DNA from: Melioribacteraceae bacterium
GTDB lineage: Bacteria > Bacteroidota > Ignavibacteria > Ignavibacteriales > Melioribacteraceae
Reading direction: 5' to 3'
DNA length: 15,842 nucleotides
NCBI GenBank assembly: GCA_026983755.1
Contig: JALSTL010000062.1
Location: 1 to 15,842 of the forward strand
Shown here: positions 8,543 to 15,842 of the stretch, piece by piece
Position numbering within the stretch: the stretch's first letter is position 1
Layout: each line of letters starts with the position of its first letter
Translations under genes and position numbers: made by a program
Notes under the pieces: generated by a model
The model's database searches: none
Told to the model about the DNA's origin: nothing
Seen by the model: the letters and a program-made list of their open reading frames with translations, nothing else

Positions 8543-8659
8543 CTAAGCACGCTTACTATGATCAACGCCTTTAAGTATTTTTAAATTCAAAACAATGAAG
8601 CGCCAAAGTTGAATTATTTTACAATTCATCATTTTATGGTCTTTTTTTGTAATTTCCAT
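8543..8659 (-). CDS. 38-residue basic small protein coupled to sqr, function unknown
   Basis: A short gene: the ATG at 8659 follows an excellent ribosome binding site (AGGAGG, then TAAAA, then ATG), starts 11 bases after the sqr stop, and ends in TAG just before the terminator. The product begins MEITKKDHKMMNCK, continues IIQLWRFIVLNLKILKG and ends VDHSKRA. It has a basic N-terminus, a central hydrophobic stretch of about 14-17 residues interrupted by one Arg and one or two Lys, and a basic C-terminus. That composition suits a peripheral or amphipathic membrane helix rather than a classic transmembrane span. There is one Cys (residue 13). I do not recognise the family. Co-transcription with sqr and tight spacing suggest an accessory or membrane-docking role for SQR, which is inference. 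The quality of the ribosome binding site and the terminator placement argue strongly that it is translated. Confidence 0.72.
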   Translation of the reverse strand: MEITKKDHKMMNCKIIQLWRFIVLNLKILKGVDHSKRA

Positions 8660-8664
8660 TTTTA

Positions 8665-8670
8665 CCTCCT
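8665..8670 (-). promoter_or_regulatory. Strong ribosome binding site of the small ORF
   Basis: The minus strand reads AGGAGG directly after the sqr TAA stop and 5 bases before the ATG of the small ORF. This is among the best Shine-Dalgarno sequences in the window and is the main evidence that the 38-codon ORF is a gene. Confidence 0.8.
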
Positions 8671-10104
8671 TTATTCGGGAATCATTTGCCAGCCGATACG
8701 GGCTTGTAGTTTATGAATAAAAGTATAGTGAATTAATTTTTTCATCCATGCACCTGCTAAACCCATTTCCATTAATGTAACAAATCTGTCTCTTCCGTTT
8801 TGATGCGGATAATGTTTGATATTAGGTACAACGGGATATAAAATAATGGTAGCGGCGGAACCGTCCCAAAGGGAATCTCCCATAGAAGCTATACATGCGG
8901 CATACATTTCGGTCATTCGTTCATGGTGAGTCATTTTACCTTTTTTAACCAAATCAATAACATTATTTGCAATAACACGACCAATAATACCGGAAACCAT
9001 TCCTGTTCTTGGTGGTGCGGCTGTTATTTTTGTTCCGTTTGGATTTACATGCGGTTGCGAAATTGGTCCGGGTGGTGCAAATGCAATTCCACCGGCAAAA
9101 ATATTTTTGTAGCTATCGTTTTGATAAACAGCAGGCCATGCTTCCGGTTTATTTACTAATTCGTCATAAGGTAATCCGTATATTCCATCAACTTTAATAA
9201 AACCTGCCGGGTTTGCTATTTTTGAAGAAACATCTTCTCCGTTTTTACCGACAAATTTAAATGGTTGTCCGGTAAATTGAGGTACTAACATTGCAAAGTC
9301 GTATTCGGTTTCTCCAAAGTTTCCATCAAAATCTTCCCAATATATTTTCTTGTCATCAACTTTTTTTGTGGCTCTTTGAATATTCCATTTAATTCCGAAA
9401 TCTTTGAATATCGCACCGATAAAAACATCGCTGCCGACTAACTTATGTTTATATTTGGCAACAACACCTCTAACGCCGAAATCTCCCAAAGCTCTTTCGT
9501 TGGAATGATAAATTAATTCGGCTTTATCTCTTAAACCTCTATTTAATAAATCTTTATGGATATTTGTGATATATTCAAAAATTGCACCTTGACAAGTAGA
9601 AGCGGCATGACCTGTTCCTATTACCATTCTTATCTTTTCACCTTTTTTCATTCTTTCAACAAGTTCAAGATATTTATCTCTACTGGAAATAGCATGTGGT
9701 AAAGTACAAATTGAATGTGTGTAACCATGTTTTGGTCCTAAACCCGGAGTGTTTTCGTAGTTTAATTTTGGACCGGTTGCAATAATAAGATAGTCATATT
9801 CAAGTTTTACTTCGGTTTTGTCTGTTTCTTTTTCGCCTATTACAAACTGATCGTCCGGATGAATTTCGGTAGCTTTACCATGAACAAATTTAATGTTCAT
9901 TTTTTTATATACCGGTTCCAACTTAAATGTGGTTTTTTCCGGTTTCATATTTCCTACACCTACCCAAACTAACGATGGGATATATAAGAAATAGTCTTGG
10001 CGATTAATAACCGTTATTTCATGGTTCCTGCCCAATGCGTTACCCAGATATAAAGCGGCAGTATGACCTGCAAAACCAGCACCAATAATTACAATTTTCG
10101 ACAT
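8671..10104 (-). CDS. sqr: Sulfide:quinone oxidoreductase family flavoprotein
   Basis: A 477-residue FAD enzyme of the SQR/FCSD family, expected on the inner face of the membrane, oxidising sulfide and passing electrons to quinone. The N-terminal Rossmann motif VIIGAGFAG (5-13) binds FAD, and the second dinucleotide motif LIIATGP is at 106-112. Two catalytic-type cysteines are visible: Cys133 in HSICTLPHA and Cys171 in AASTCQGAIFEY, the latter in the usual SCxGPAYE context. The third cysteine of classical SQRs, in the C-terminal CPKTG-like motif, is replaced: the sequence is AAPPRTG near 362-368. An extra Cys404 lies further on in YAACIASMGDS. The C-terminus (KLIHYTFIHKLQARIGW) looks like an amphipathic membrane-anchoring helix, which argues for SQR over soluble NADH dehydrogenase. 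I cannot assign the SQR type. The start at 10104 is supported by AAGGAG five bases upstream. It is divergent from ggt and lies upstream of the cyd block. Confidence 0.85.
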   Translation of the reverse strand: MSKIVIIGAGFAGHTAALYLGNALGRNHEITVINRQDYFLYIPSLVWVGVGNMKPEKTTFKLEPVYKKMNIKFVHGKATEIHPDDQFVIGEKETDKTEVKLEYDYLIIATGPKLNYENTPGLGPKHGYTHSICTLPHAISSRDKYLELVERMKKGEKIRMVIGTGHAASTCQGAIFEYITNIHKDLLNRGLRDKAELIYHSNERALGDFGVRGVVAKYKHKLVGSDVFIGAIFKDFGIKWNIQRATKKVDDKKIYWEDFDGNFGETEYDFAMLVPQFTGQPFKFVGKNGEDVSSKIANPAGFIKVDGIYGLPYDELVNKPEAWPAVYQNDSYKNIFAGGIAFAPPGPISQPHVNPNGTKITAAPPRTGMVSGIIGRVIANNVIDLVKKGKMTHHERMTEMYAACIASMGDSLWDGSAATIILYPVVPNIKHYPHQNGRDRFVTLMEMGLAGAWMKKLIHYTFIHKLQARIGWQMIPE

Positions 10105-10143
10105 GAGTTCTCCTTGATTTGTTGCGTTATATATATTAAATAT

Positions 10144-10181
10144 TTAAGGTAATCTTAAACTTAAGTAAATCTATTTAAGTT
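10144..10181. promoter_or_regulatory. TTAAG repeat cluster in the sqr-ggt divergent region
   Basis: AACTTAA (10158-10164) and TTAAGTT (10175-10181) form an inverted repeat with a 10-base spacer. Further half-sites lie close by (TTAAG at about 10144-10148 and CTTAA at about 10154-10158). The cluster is 40-77 bases before the sqr ATG, where an operator would act. The motif is AT-rich and could arise by chance; I do not recognise it as a known sulfide-responsive site. The rest of the 290-base gap between sqr and ggt is AT-rich with no gene. Confidence 0.3.
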
Positions 10182-10394
10182 ACTATCGTAGTAAAACAAT
10201 AAAAACTTTAGTTAATTTTGCTGGAATGTTTTTGCTCTTTTTTCAATATAATAATTTTTTTGTAAAATACAAAAGTTTTAATTACCTTCAATCGAAAACT
10301 TTTTTACTAAGATTTTTAGTCGGTTACATGTATAAATAAGTAAAAAATAAAAAGTTTAATATTAAATATTATAAATATAAACAAAGGAAATTCG

Positions 10395-12116
10395 ATGAAA
10401 AGTAAAAAAGCATTAAGATTTGTAATAGCAATTATTACAGTAAGTATAATTTTAATACCCGATAAACATAACGCTGCGTTTCACAAAGCCAAAGAAGAAA
10501 AAAATGCTATGGTTGTTACTGTTAGTACACCTGCTTCATTAGTAGGTGTTCGGATATTAAAAAAAGGTGGGAACGCAGTTGATGCAGCCGTTGCTGTTGG
10601 CTTTGCTCTTGCAGTAACTTATCCTTACGCGGGTAATATTGGTGGTGGAGGTTTTATGGTTATTCATTTGAAAAATGGTGAAAACACTACAATAGATTTT
10701 AGAGAAAAAGCACCTATCAAAGCTTTTAGAGATATGTATTTGGATAAAAATGGCAATTATATTCCTGCATTAAGTAAAGAAGGTGCAACGTCCGTTGGTG
10801 TTCCGGGTAGTGTTGCCGGACTTATTTACGCACTAAAAAAATACGGTACTATGGAATTATCCGAAGTTATTGAACCTGCTATTGAATTGGCCAAAAACGG
10901 CTGGACTGTGGATAAACATTCAGCCGATTCTTTCGCTAAAGCTTTACCGTTGTTTTCCAAATATCCGTCTTCGTTTAAAATATTCAGTAAGAACGGAAAA
11001 CCTTTTAAGGAAGGAGATATATTTAAACAACTCGATTTGGCAAAGACACTCGAGTTAATTAAAGAGAAAGGTAGAGAAGGTTTTTATAAAGGTGTTACGG
11101 CAAAATTATTAATTAAGCAAATTCAAAAGTTAGGCGGAATAATTACTCAAAAAGATTTGGATAAGTATCAACCTGTTGAACGAAAACCTATTGTTGGAAA
11201 TTATAGAGGTTATAAAATTATTTCTATGCCTCCGCCAAGCTCCGGTGGAATTATTTTGGTCGAAATGTTAAACATATTGGAAAACTATAAATTCGAAATG
11301 TCCGAATGGGGAAGCAGTAAATATTATCATAAGCTTGTGGAAGCTATGAAATATGCGTATGCCGATCGCTCTGTTCATTTGGGAGATTCCGATTTTTATC
11401 CTGTTCCTCAAAAAGGTTTATTATCTAAAAAATATGCAAAATCGATTTTTAAAAAGATAACCAACAAAGCAACACCCTCTTCATTAATTAAAGCAGGAAA
11501 TCCGAAACAATATAGCGAAAGCACGGAAACCACTCATTATTCAATTGTTGATAATAAAGGAAACGCTGTTAGTGTTACAACCACACTTAATTCTGCCTTT
11601 GGTAATAAAATTGTTGTTGACGGTGCAGGCTTTTTGCTAAATAACGAAATGGATGATTTCAGTTCAAAACCCGGTGTTCCAAATCAGTTCGGATTAATTG
11701 GAGGAGAAGGAAATTCCATTCAACCTGAAAAAAGAATGTTAAGTTCTATGACACCTACAATCGTTCTAAAAAATAATAAACCGTATTTAATAATAGGTTC
11801 ACCCGGAGGTTCTACAATTATAACAACGGTTTTACAAGTAATTTTAAATTGTATAGATTTTAAAATGGATATCCAAACTGCAATTGATATGCCGAGAATT
11901 CATCATCAGTGGTTACCCGATAAATTATTTTTTGAAAAATATGCTATTAATTCGGATACTGCAGAAAAGTTAAAACGTATGGGATATAAATTAGCTGATA
12001 TTAGGAAAAGCTTCAGAATATTAGGTATTGCCGAAGGTATTATAATTGATAGTGAAAAGCATATTATTTACGGTGCCGCAGACCCACGTGGTAGCGGTTC
12101 GGCCGAAGGATATTAA
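10395..12116 (+). CDS. ggt: Secreted gamma-glutamyltranspeptidase
   Basis: A 573-residue Ntn-hydrolase precursor that cleaves itself into large and small subunits and hydrolyses or transfers the gamma-glutamyl group of glutathione-like compounds. A short basic start and hydrophobic segment (about 8-21) form a Sec-type signal, so it acts in the periplasm or outside. Family residues by alignment to E. coli GGT from memory: substrate Arg103 in DFREKAP, autocleavage/nucleophile Thr379 in ETTHYS (as Thr391), Asn399 (as Asn411), Asp421 in NNEMDDFS (as Asp433), Ser450/Ser451 in LSSMTP, and the oxyanion-type Gly471/Gly472 in SPGGS. The lid loop is present, but the usual Tyr (E. coli Tyr444) is Phe432. 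C-terminal ADPR and the final EGY match the family. The start is supported by AAAGGA seven bases upstream. It is divergent from sqr and appears to be monocistronic. Confidence 0.96.
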   Translation: MKSKKALRFVIAIITVSIILIPDKHNAAFHKAKEEKNAMVVTVSTPASLVGVRILKKGGNAVDAAVAVGFALAVTYPYAGNIGGGGFMVIHLKNGENTTIDFREKAPIKAFRDMYLDKNGNYIPALSKEGATSVGVPGSVAGLIYALKKYGTMELSEVIEPAIELAKNGWTVDKHSADSFAKALPLFSKYPSSFKIFSKNGKPFKEGDIFKQLDLAKTLELIKEKGREGFYKGVTAKLLIKQIQKLGGIITQKDLDKYQPVERKPIVGNYRGYKIISMPPPSSGGIILVEMLNILENYKFEMSEWGSSKYYHKLVEAMKYAYADRSVHLGDSDFYPVPQKGLLSKKYAKSIFKKITNKATPSSLIKAGNPKQYSESTETTHYSIVDNKGNAVSVTTTLNSAFGNKIVVDGAGFLLNNEMDDFSSKPGVPNQFGLIGGEGNSIQPEKRMLSSMTPTIVLKNNKPYLIIGSPGGSTIITTVLQVILNCIDFKMDIQTAIDMPRIHHQWLPDKLFFEKYAINSDTAEKLKRMGYKLADIRKSFRILGIAEGIIIDSEKHIIYGAADPRGSGSAEGY

Positions 12117-12766
12117 AGTTTAACAAATTATTGGATTCAAATACTTAAATTAAAAAGAATATTTTTTTAGAATAATTGTTATTATTCAAATGGATAAAAA
12201 TTTTTTAGATAATCAATTTGTTTGTTCTGATTTACCCAACATTATTTATTATCGAAAATATTTTCCATGGAATAGTAGCGAATAGTTACAAAGTTTTGTT
12301 TATTTATTTTAAAATTTGTTCAATACTGAAAAATTGATTTAACACTTTATTACTTCAACCATATTATATAATAGAAAACAGAATAATTCTAAACTATTGT
12401 AATAAAAACAATTTTTCTAATGCAAAGCATTAGGAATGGAGTAATTAAAAAGTCTCTTTAACTTAATTTCATATTAAAGTTTTATAAACAATTTCAAAAT
12501 TCTAATGCATAATTTGAGTTTAACTTTGAAAATAATAAATTGATATTTTTCGTTCCCTAAAATTAAATCACAAACATTTGATATTGTAAAATAATTGTTC
12601 AAATCAGAAAACAAATATTTTCATTTCTTGATATATTAATAAAAAAATCGTATTATGTTTTTTTTACAGAGAAATTGGAGAGGTTCATAGTGAAATAAAT
12701 ATATTAGTATTATAAAAATTTTCTCTATAATTAACTAAACTTACCAACAAATGAGGAGTCTAAAAA
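12117..12766. other. 650-base AT-rich intergenic region
   Basis: No convincing gene on either strand. It separates ggt from the TonB-dependent receptor and presumably holds the ggt transcript end (only a weak AT hairpin, GAATAAT/ATTATTC at 12170-12187) and the receptor's promoter and leader. It also contains a small palindrome and a 10-base direct repeat, listed separately. A 31-codon frame from 12190 lacks a ribosome binding site. The gap is unusually long for this otherwise compact window. Confidence 0.6.
12415..12509. repeat. TTCTAATGCA direct repeat and CTAATGC palindrome
   Basis: CTAATGC (12417-12423) and GCATTAG (12427-12433) form a 7-base-pair stem around an AAA loop. The 10-mer TTCTAATGCA at 12415-12424 recurs exactly at 12500-12509, an 85-base offset. 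It is not followed by a T-run, so it is not a typical terminator. It could be a regulatory site upstream of the receptor gene, or chance in AT-rich DNA. Confidence 0.3.
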
Positions 12767-15559
12767 ATGAAAATTTTTCCATATTTAGCACACCATAAGA
12801 AAGCAAAGATTTTTTACATCCTTTCAATAGTTGCTGCCTTCGTTTTTTCAAATACTATTTTAGGTCAAAACATGGGTAAAATAACCGGTACTATTACCGA
12901 TGCCAATTCCGGTAAAGTATTACCCGGTGCTAATATTATTGTAGTAGGAACACAAATTGGAGCAGCCACATCAAATGACGGTAAATATACATTAACGCTT
13001 AAACCAGGTGAATATACACTAAAGGCAACTTTTATTAGTTATAAACCCGTAAAAGCAAAAGTAACAATTTCAAGCGGGAAAACGGTTCACAAGGACTTTA
13101 AGTTAAGTTCGGATTTAATAGGAACGGACGAGGTTGTAGTTTTAGGTTCAAGAAGATTAAATAGAACTGTAGTTAACTCACCCGTACCGGTTGATGTTTT
13201 AACTGCAAAAGCCATAGAAAAAACCGGTGCAACACAAACAACAGCATTGTTAAAAATGTTGGTACCATCATTTAATCAACCTCAAAATACCATAACAGAC
13301 GGTTCGGATGAAGTAAGACCGGCTGCAATTAGAGGGATGAACCCTGATCACGTTCTTGTATTGGTTAACGGTAAAAGACGACATAGCAGTGCTTTAATCC
13401 ATGTTAACGGTTCAATAGGACGCGGTTCTTCCGGTGTTGATCTAAATGCTATTCCCGTAGGAGCAATTGAAAGAATTGAAGTTCTAAGAGACGGTGCTTC
13501 CGCTCAATATGGTTCCGATGCTATAGCAGGTGTTATAAATATTATATTAAAAAAGAAAGTTGGATTGGATGTTTCAGTAACTGCAGGCGAAAATATAACC
13601 ACTCAACAAAGAGGCTATTCTGAAAGCGAAGGTAATATAGCCGGAGAAGATGCCTCATCGTATAGTTGGGACGGAAAAGTTGAAAGTGTGAATATAACCG
13701 ACGGATTTTCAACAGACATTAATTTGGGATATGGTTTTAAAGTTAATGAAACCGGAACAATTTATTTAAGCGGTGTATATGTTAATCATAACGGAACTAA
13801 TAGAGCCGGCTTGGATCCAAGACAGCAATATTTTAACACAGATTGGGCAACAACAAATACAACACCTGACCCAAGAGAAGCAAAATTTAACAGATTAAAT
13901 CACCATTGGGGAGATTCCAGAACAGTTGATGTCGGAGCATTTTTTAATGCGGATATTCCATTAAAAAACAGTCTTAATTTTTACGCTTTCGGTGGATATA
14001 CATACAGAAACGGTTTTGCCGGCGGCTATTATAGAAGATCACTTGATAATAGAAATGTAAGGGCTATTTATCCGGACGGATTTTTGCCGAAAATTTCTCC
14101 TAAAATATCAGACATTTCCTTAGTTGCCGGATTAAAAGGTAGTTTTGGAAAATGGTCTTACGATTTTGCACAAACATACGGAGCAAACACTTTTAACTTT
14201 AATACTTTCAATACATTAAATGCTTCGTTTGGTACGGATAGTAAAAAAAGTTTTGATGATGGTAGTCTTAAAGCCGGTCAAGCCGTTACAACGGCAGATT
14301 TTCTCAGAACTTATGATATTGGGACTGCAGAACCTTTAAATGTTGCGGTTGGTGCTGAATTCAGATGGGAAAATTATCAAATAGTTGCAGGTGAACCAAT
14401 GTCTTATGAAAACGGAAAAGTGCCTATTTTGGATGGTCCGAACAAAGGTAAAGCTGCACCTGTAGGCTCTCAAGTGTTTCCGGGATTTTCACCTAAAAAT
14501 GAACAAAATGAAAGCCGTACCAATTTTGGTGCTTATATAGATTTAGAAAATAATATATTAAAACAATGGACTCTTAGTGTTGCCGGCAGATTTGAAAATT
14601 ACAGCGATTTCGGTTCCGCTTTTGCCGGTAAGCTTGCTACAAGATACGAATTTGTTAAAGGTTTTTCATTAAGGGGTTCTATAAGCAACGGATTTCGTGC
14701 TCCCTCATTATCGCAAGCATTTTTCTCTTCAATTGCAACAAACTTTATAGGCGGTGTTCCATTCGAAGTTGGAACGTTTCCGGTAAATACCGAAGTTGCC
14801 AAAGCACTTGGGGCAAAATCACTTGATGCCGAAACTTCAGTTAATACTAGTGCCGGTTTTACTTTTACTAAAAATAATTTCGATTTAACAGTTGACGGAT
14901 ATTTAATTTCCTTAAAGAATAGAATTGTACTGTCGGAAAACTTTACCGGTAGCGGAGTAAAAAGTTTTTTAAGTAACTTGGGTATTAATGCTACAGGCGG
15001 TAGATATTTTACAAATGCAGTTGATACGAAAACTTTGGGCTTGGATATAACCGCTAAGTACGGTATGCACCTTACCTCAAATTCTAGTTTAAGATTTGTT
15101 GTTGCAATGAATTTTAATAAAACGGAAATAACAAATAAAGACAAAATTAAAACTCCTTCTCAATTAAAAGCTATTACTTCTATTCCATTGATGGGAAGAG
15201 TTGAACAAGGTAGAATCGAAAAAGGACAACCGTTATCATCATGGAATTTTATGGCTAATTATAATTACGATAAATTTTCGGCAACTCTCAGAGTAATACG
15301 TTTCGGTGAGTTTTCAATTTATAATAATGATCCTACCAGAGATCAAACATACGGAAATGTTTGGTTTACCGATTTGGATTTTTCTTATAAACTTATGCAA
15401 CAACTTACTTTGGCTGTTGGTGTAAATAATATTTTTGATGCTTATCCCGATAAAACAATTAAGAAAAATAGCTTCAACGGTATATTTCCTTATAGCGGTT
15501 TAACTCCTTCCGGTTTTAACGGAAGATTTGTTTATACACGATTAAAGTTATTTATGTAA
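12767..15559 (+). CDS. TonB-dependent outer-membrane receptor with CarboxypepD-like N-terminal domain
   Basis: A 930-residue outer-membrane receptor that would take up a substrate using TonB-ExbBD energy. It has a long basic N-region and signal peptide (about 1-33). A carboxypeptidase-D regulatory-like beta-sandwich is at about 38-113 (GKITGTITDANSGKVLPGAN, then SNDGKYTL). A TonB-box-like DEVVVLGSR is at 121-129, a plug domain at about 135-262 (RPAAIRGM, VLVLVNGKRRHSSAL, IERIEVLRDGASAQYGSDAI), and a beta-barrel from about 270 to the end. The barrel includes the conserved NGFRAPSLSQAF segment near 643-654 and NNIFDAYPD near the end. The last residues (YTRLKLFM) give an outer-membrane terminal strand. 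No SusD-type partner follows and a terminator comes directly after, so this is a stand-alone receptor rather than a SusCD glycan pair. Substrate is unknown. The start is supported by GAGGAG about 8 bases before the ATG. Confidence 0.95.
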   Translation: MKIFPYLAHHKKAKIFYILSIVAAFVFSNTILGQNMGKITGTITDANSGKVLPGANIIVVGTQIGAATSNDGKYTLTLKPGEYTLKATFISYKPVKAKVTISSGKTVHKDFKLSSDLIGTDEVVVLGSRRLNRTVVNSPVPVDVLTAKAIEKTGATQTTALLKMLVPSFNQPQNTITDGSDEVRPAAIRGMNPDHVLVLVNGKRRHSSALIHVNGSIGRGSSGVDLNAIPVGAIERIEVLRDGASAQYGSDAIAGVINIILKKKVGLDVSVTAGENITTQQRGYSESEGNIAGEDASSYSWDGKVESVNITDGFSTDINLGYGFKVNETGTIYLSGVYVNHNGTNRAGLDPRQQYFNTDWATTNTTPDPREAKFNRLNHHWGDSRTVDVGAFFNADIPLKNSLNFYAFGGYTYRNGFAGGYYRRSLDNRNVRAIYPDGFLPKISPKISDISLVAGLKGSFGKWSYDFAQTYGANTFNFNTFNTLNASFGTDSKKSFDDGSLKAGQAVTTADFLRTYDIGTAEPLNVAVGAEFRWENYQIVAGEPMSYENGKVPILDGPNKGKAAPVGSQVFPGFSPKNEQNESRTNFGAYIDLENNILKQWTLSVAGRFENYSDFGSAFAGKLATRYEFVKGFSLRGSISNGFRAPSLSQAFFSSIATNFIGGVPFEVGTFPVNTEVAKALGAKSLDAETSVNTSAGFTFTKNNFDLTVDGYLISLKNRIVLSENFTGSGVKSFLSNLGINATGGRYFTNAVDTKTLGLDITAKYGMHLTSNSSLRFVVAMNFNKTEITNKDKIKTPSQLKAITSIPLMGRVEQGRIEKGQPLSSWNFMANYNYDKFSATLRVIRFGEFSIYNNDPTRDQTYGNVWFTDLDFSYKLMQQLTLAVGVNNIFDAYPDKTIKKNSFNGIFPYSGLTPSGFNGRFVYTRLKLFM

Positions 15560-15582
15560 TTAACTTCACATTCCTACATATT

Positions 15583-15612
15583 ATTGGGGTTCAGCCGAAC
15601 CCCAATTTTTTT
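15583..15612 (+). terminator. Rho-independent terminator of the TonB-dependent receptor gene
   Basis: TTGGGGTTC (15584-15592) and GAACCCCAA (15597-15605) form a perfect 9-base-pair, GC-containing stem with the loop AGCC, extended by one A-T pair and followed by seven Ts. It lies 24 bases after the receptor stop. This is the clearest plus-strand terminator in the window. Confidence 0.93.
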
Positions 15613-15682
15613 ATAAAAATTAAAAAAAATTTTTAGTGAATGGTTTTAAAGGAATAAATAATAAAAAATTTTCTTACCAATA

Positions 15683-15842
15683 TTACTTTATGTATAAATC
15701 AGTATCGGGATAAAAAGCTACCCAAGCAAACCAATACGAAATAAATGATTTGGCCGGCTTTAACTTAATATTACTGTTGGCGGAAATACCGAATAAATTA
15801 TATTTAATATTTCCACTATCCTTAAATATCCATGGTAAATCC
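15683..15842 (-). CDS. DUF3179-like protein, C-terminal fragment (rest outside window)
   Basis: On the minus strand a frame is open from the right window edge to a TAA at 15683-15685, showing the last 53 residues. They begin DLPWIFKDSGNIKYNLFG and end SYWFAWVAFYPDTDLYIK. The terminal pattern 'YWFAW.AFYPDT.LY', preceded by a W/N-L-G segment about 25 residues earlier, matches from memory the C-terminus of the DUF3179 family, secreted or membrane-linked proteins of unknown function. The start, any signal peptide and most of the domain lie outside the window. The gene converges on the TonB-dependent receptor. No GC-rich terminator for the minus strand is visible before the receptor's hairpin. Confidence 0.7.
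   Translation of the reverse strand, partial: DLPWIFKDSGNIKYNLFGISANSNIKLKPAKSFISYWFAWVAFYPDTDLYIK

Noticed and set aside
12190..12285. 31-codon frame starting MDKNFLDNQFVCSD between ggt and the receptor gene
   Set aside because: No ribosome binding site precedes the ATG, no terminator or neighbour supports it, and short open frames of this size are expected by chance.
14599..15144. 181-codon minus-strand open frame inside the receptor gene
   Set aside because: It lies wholly within the well-supported TonB-dependent receptor, its translation has no recognisable domain, and it has no ribosome binding site. It is a shadow frame.

Overview
The window is AT-rich (by eye about one third G+C) and reads as ordinary bacterial chromosome from the Bacteroidota/Ignavibacteriota (FCB) side of the tree. 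The outer-membrane receptor carries an N-terminal carboxypeptidase-D-like domain before its plug, which is typical of that group. Several genes have clear AGGAGG-type ribosome binding sites, which fits Ignavibacteria-like lineages better than classical Bacteroidia. This placement is inference from gene style, not a phylogeny. I see no phage, IS element, CRISPR array, rRNA or tRNA.

Layout. Left edge: the 3' part of a CNNM/CorC-type CBS-domain membrane protein (+), convergent with an EamA/DMT-family permease (-). Then a minus-strand respiratory block, in transcription order: sqr (sulfide:quinone oxidoreductase family), a 38-codon small ORF tightly behind it, a strong terminator, and then cydA-cydB-cydD-cydC. 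cydAB are the two main subunits of cytochrome bd quinol oxidase (short Q-loop type). cydDC are the two halves of the ABC exporter needed for bd assembly. A hairpin sits between cydB and cydD. Right of sqr, divergent from it, is a secreted gamma-glutamyltranspeptidase (+). A 650-base AT-rich gap follows, then a 930-residue TonB-dependent receptor (+) with its own intrinsic terminator. Right edge: the C-terminal end of a DUF3179-like protein (-).

How the genes fit together. SQR would feed electrons from sulfide into the quinone pool. Cytochrome bd would pass quinol electrons to oxygen, and it is known as a relatively sulfide-tolerant terminal oxidase. CydDC exports thiols and supports bd haem assembly, and gamma-glutamyltranspeptidase cleaves gamma-glutamyl thiols outside the cytoplasm. 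The stretch from about 2.2 to 12.1 kb can therefore be read as a sulfide/thiol and microaerobic respiration neighbourhood; that functional link is inference. The least explained item is the 38-residue basic, hydrophobic-centred peptide behind sqr. It has a near-perfect ribosome binding site directly after the sqr stop codon and a terminator directly after the gene.
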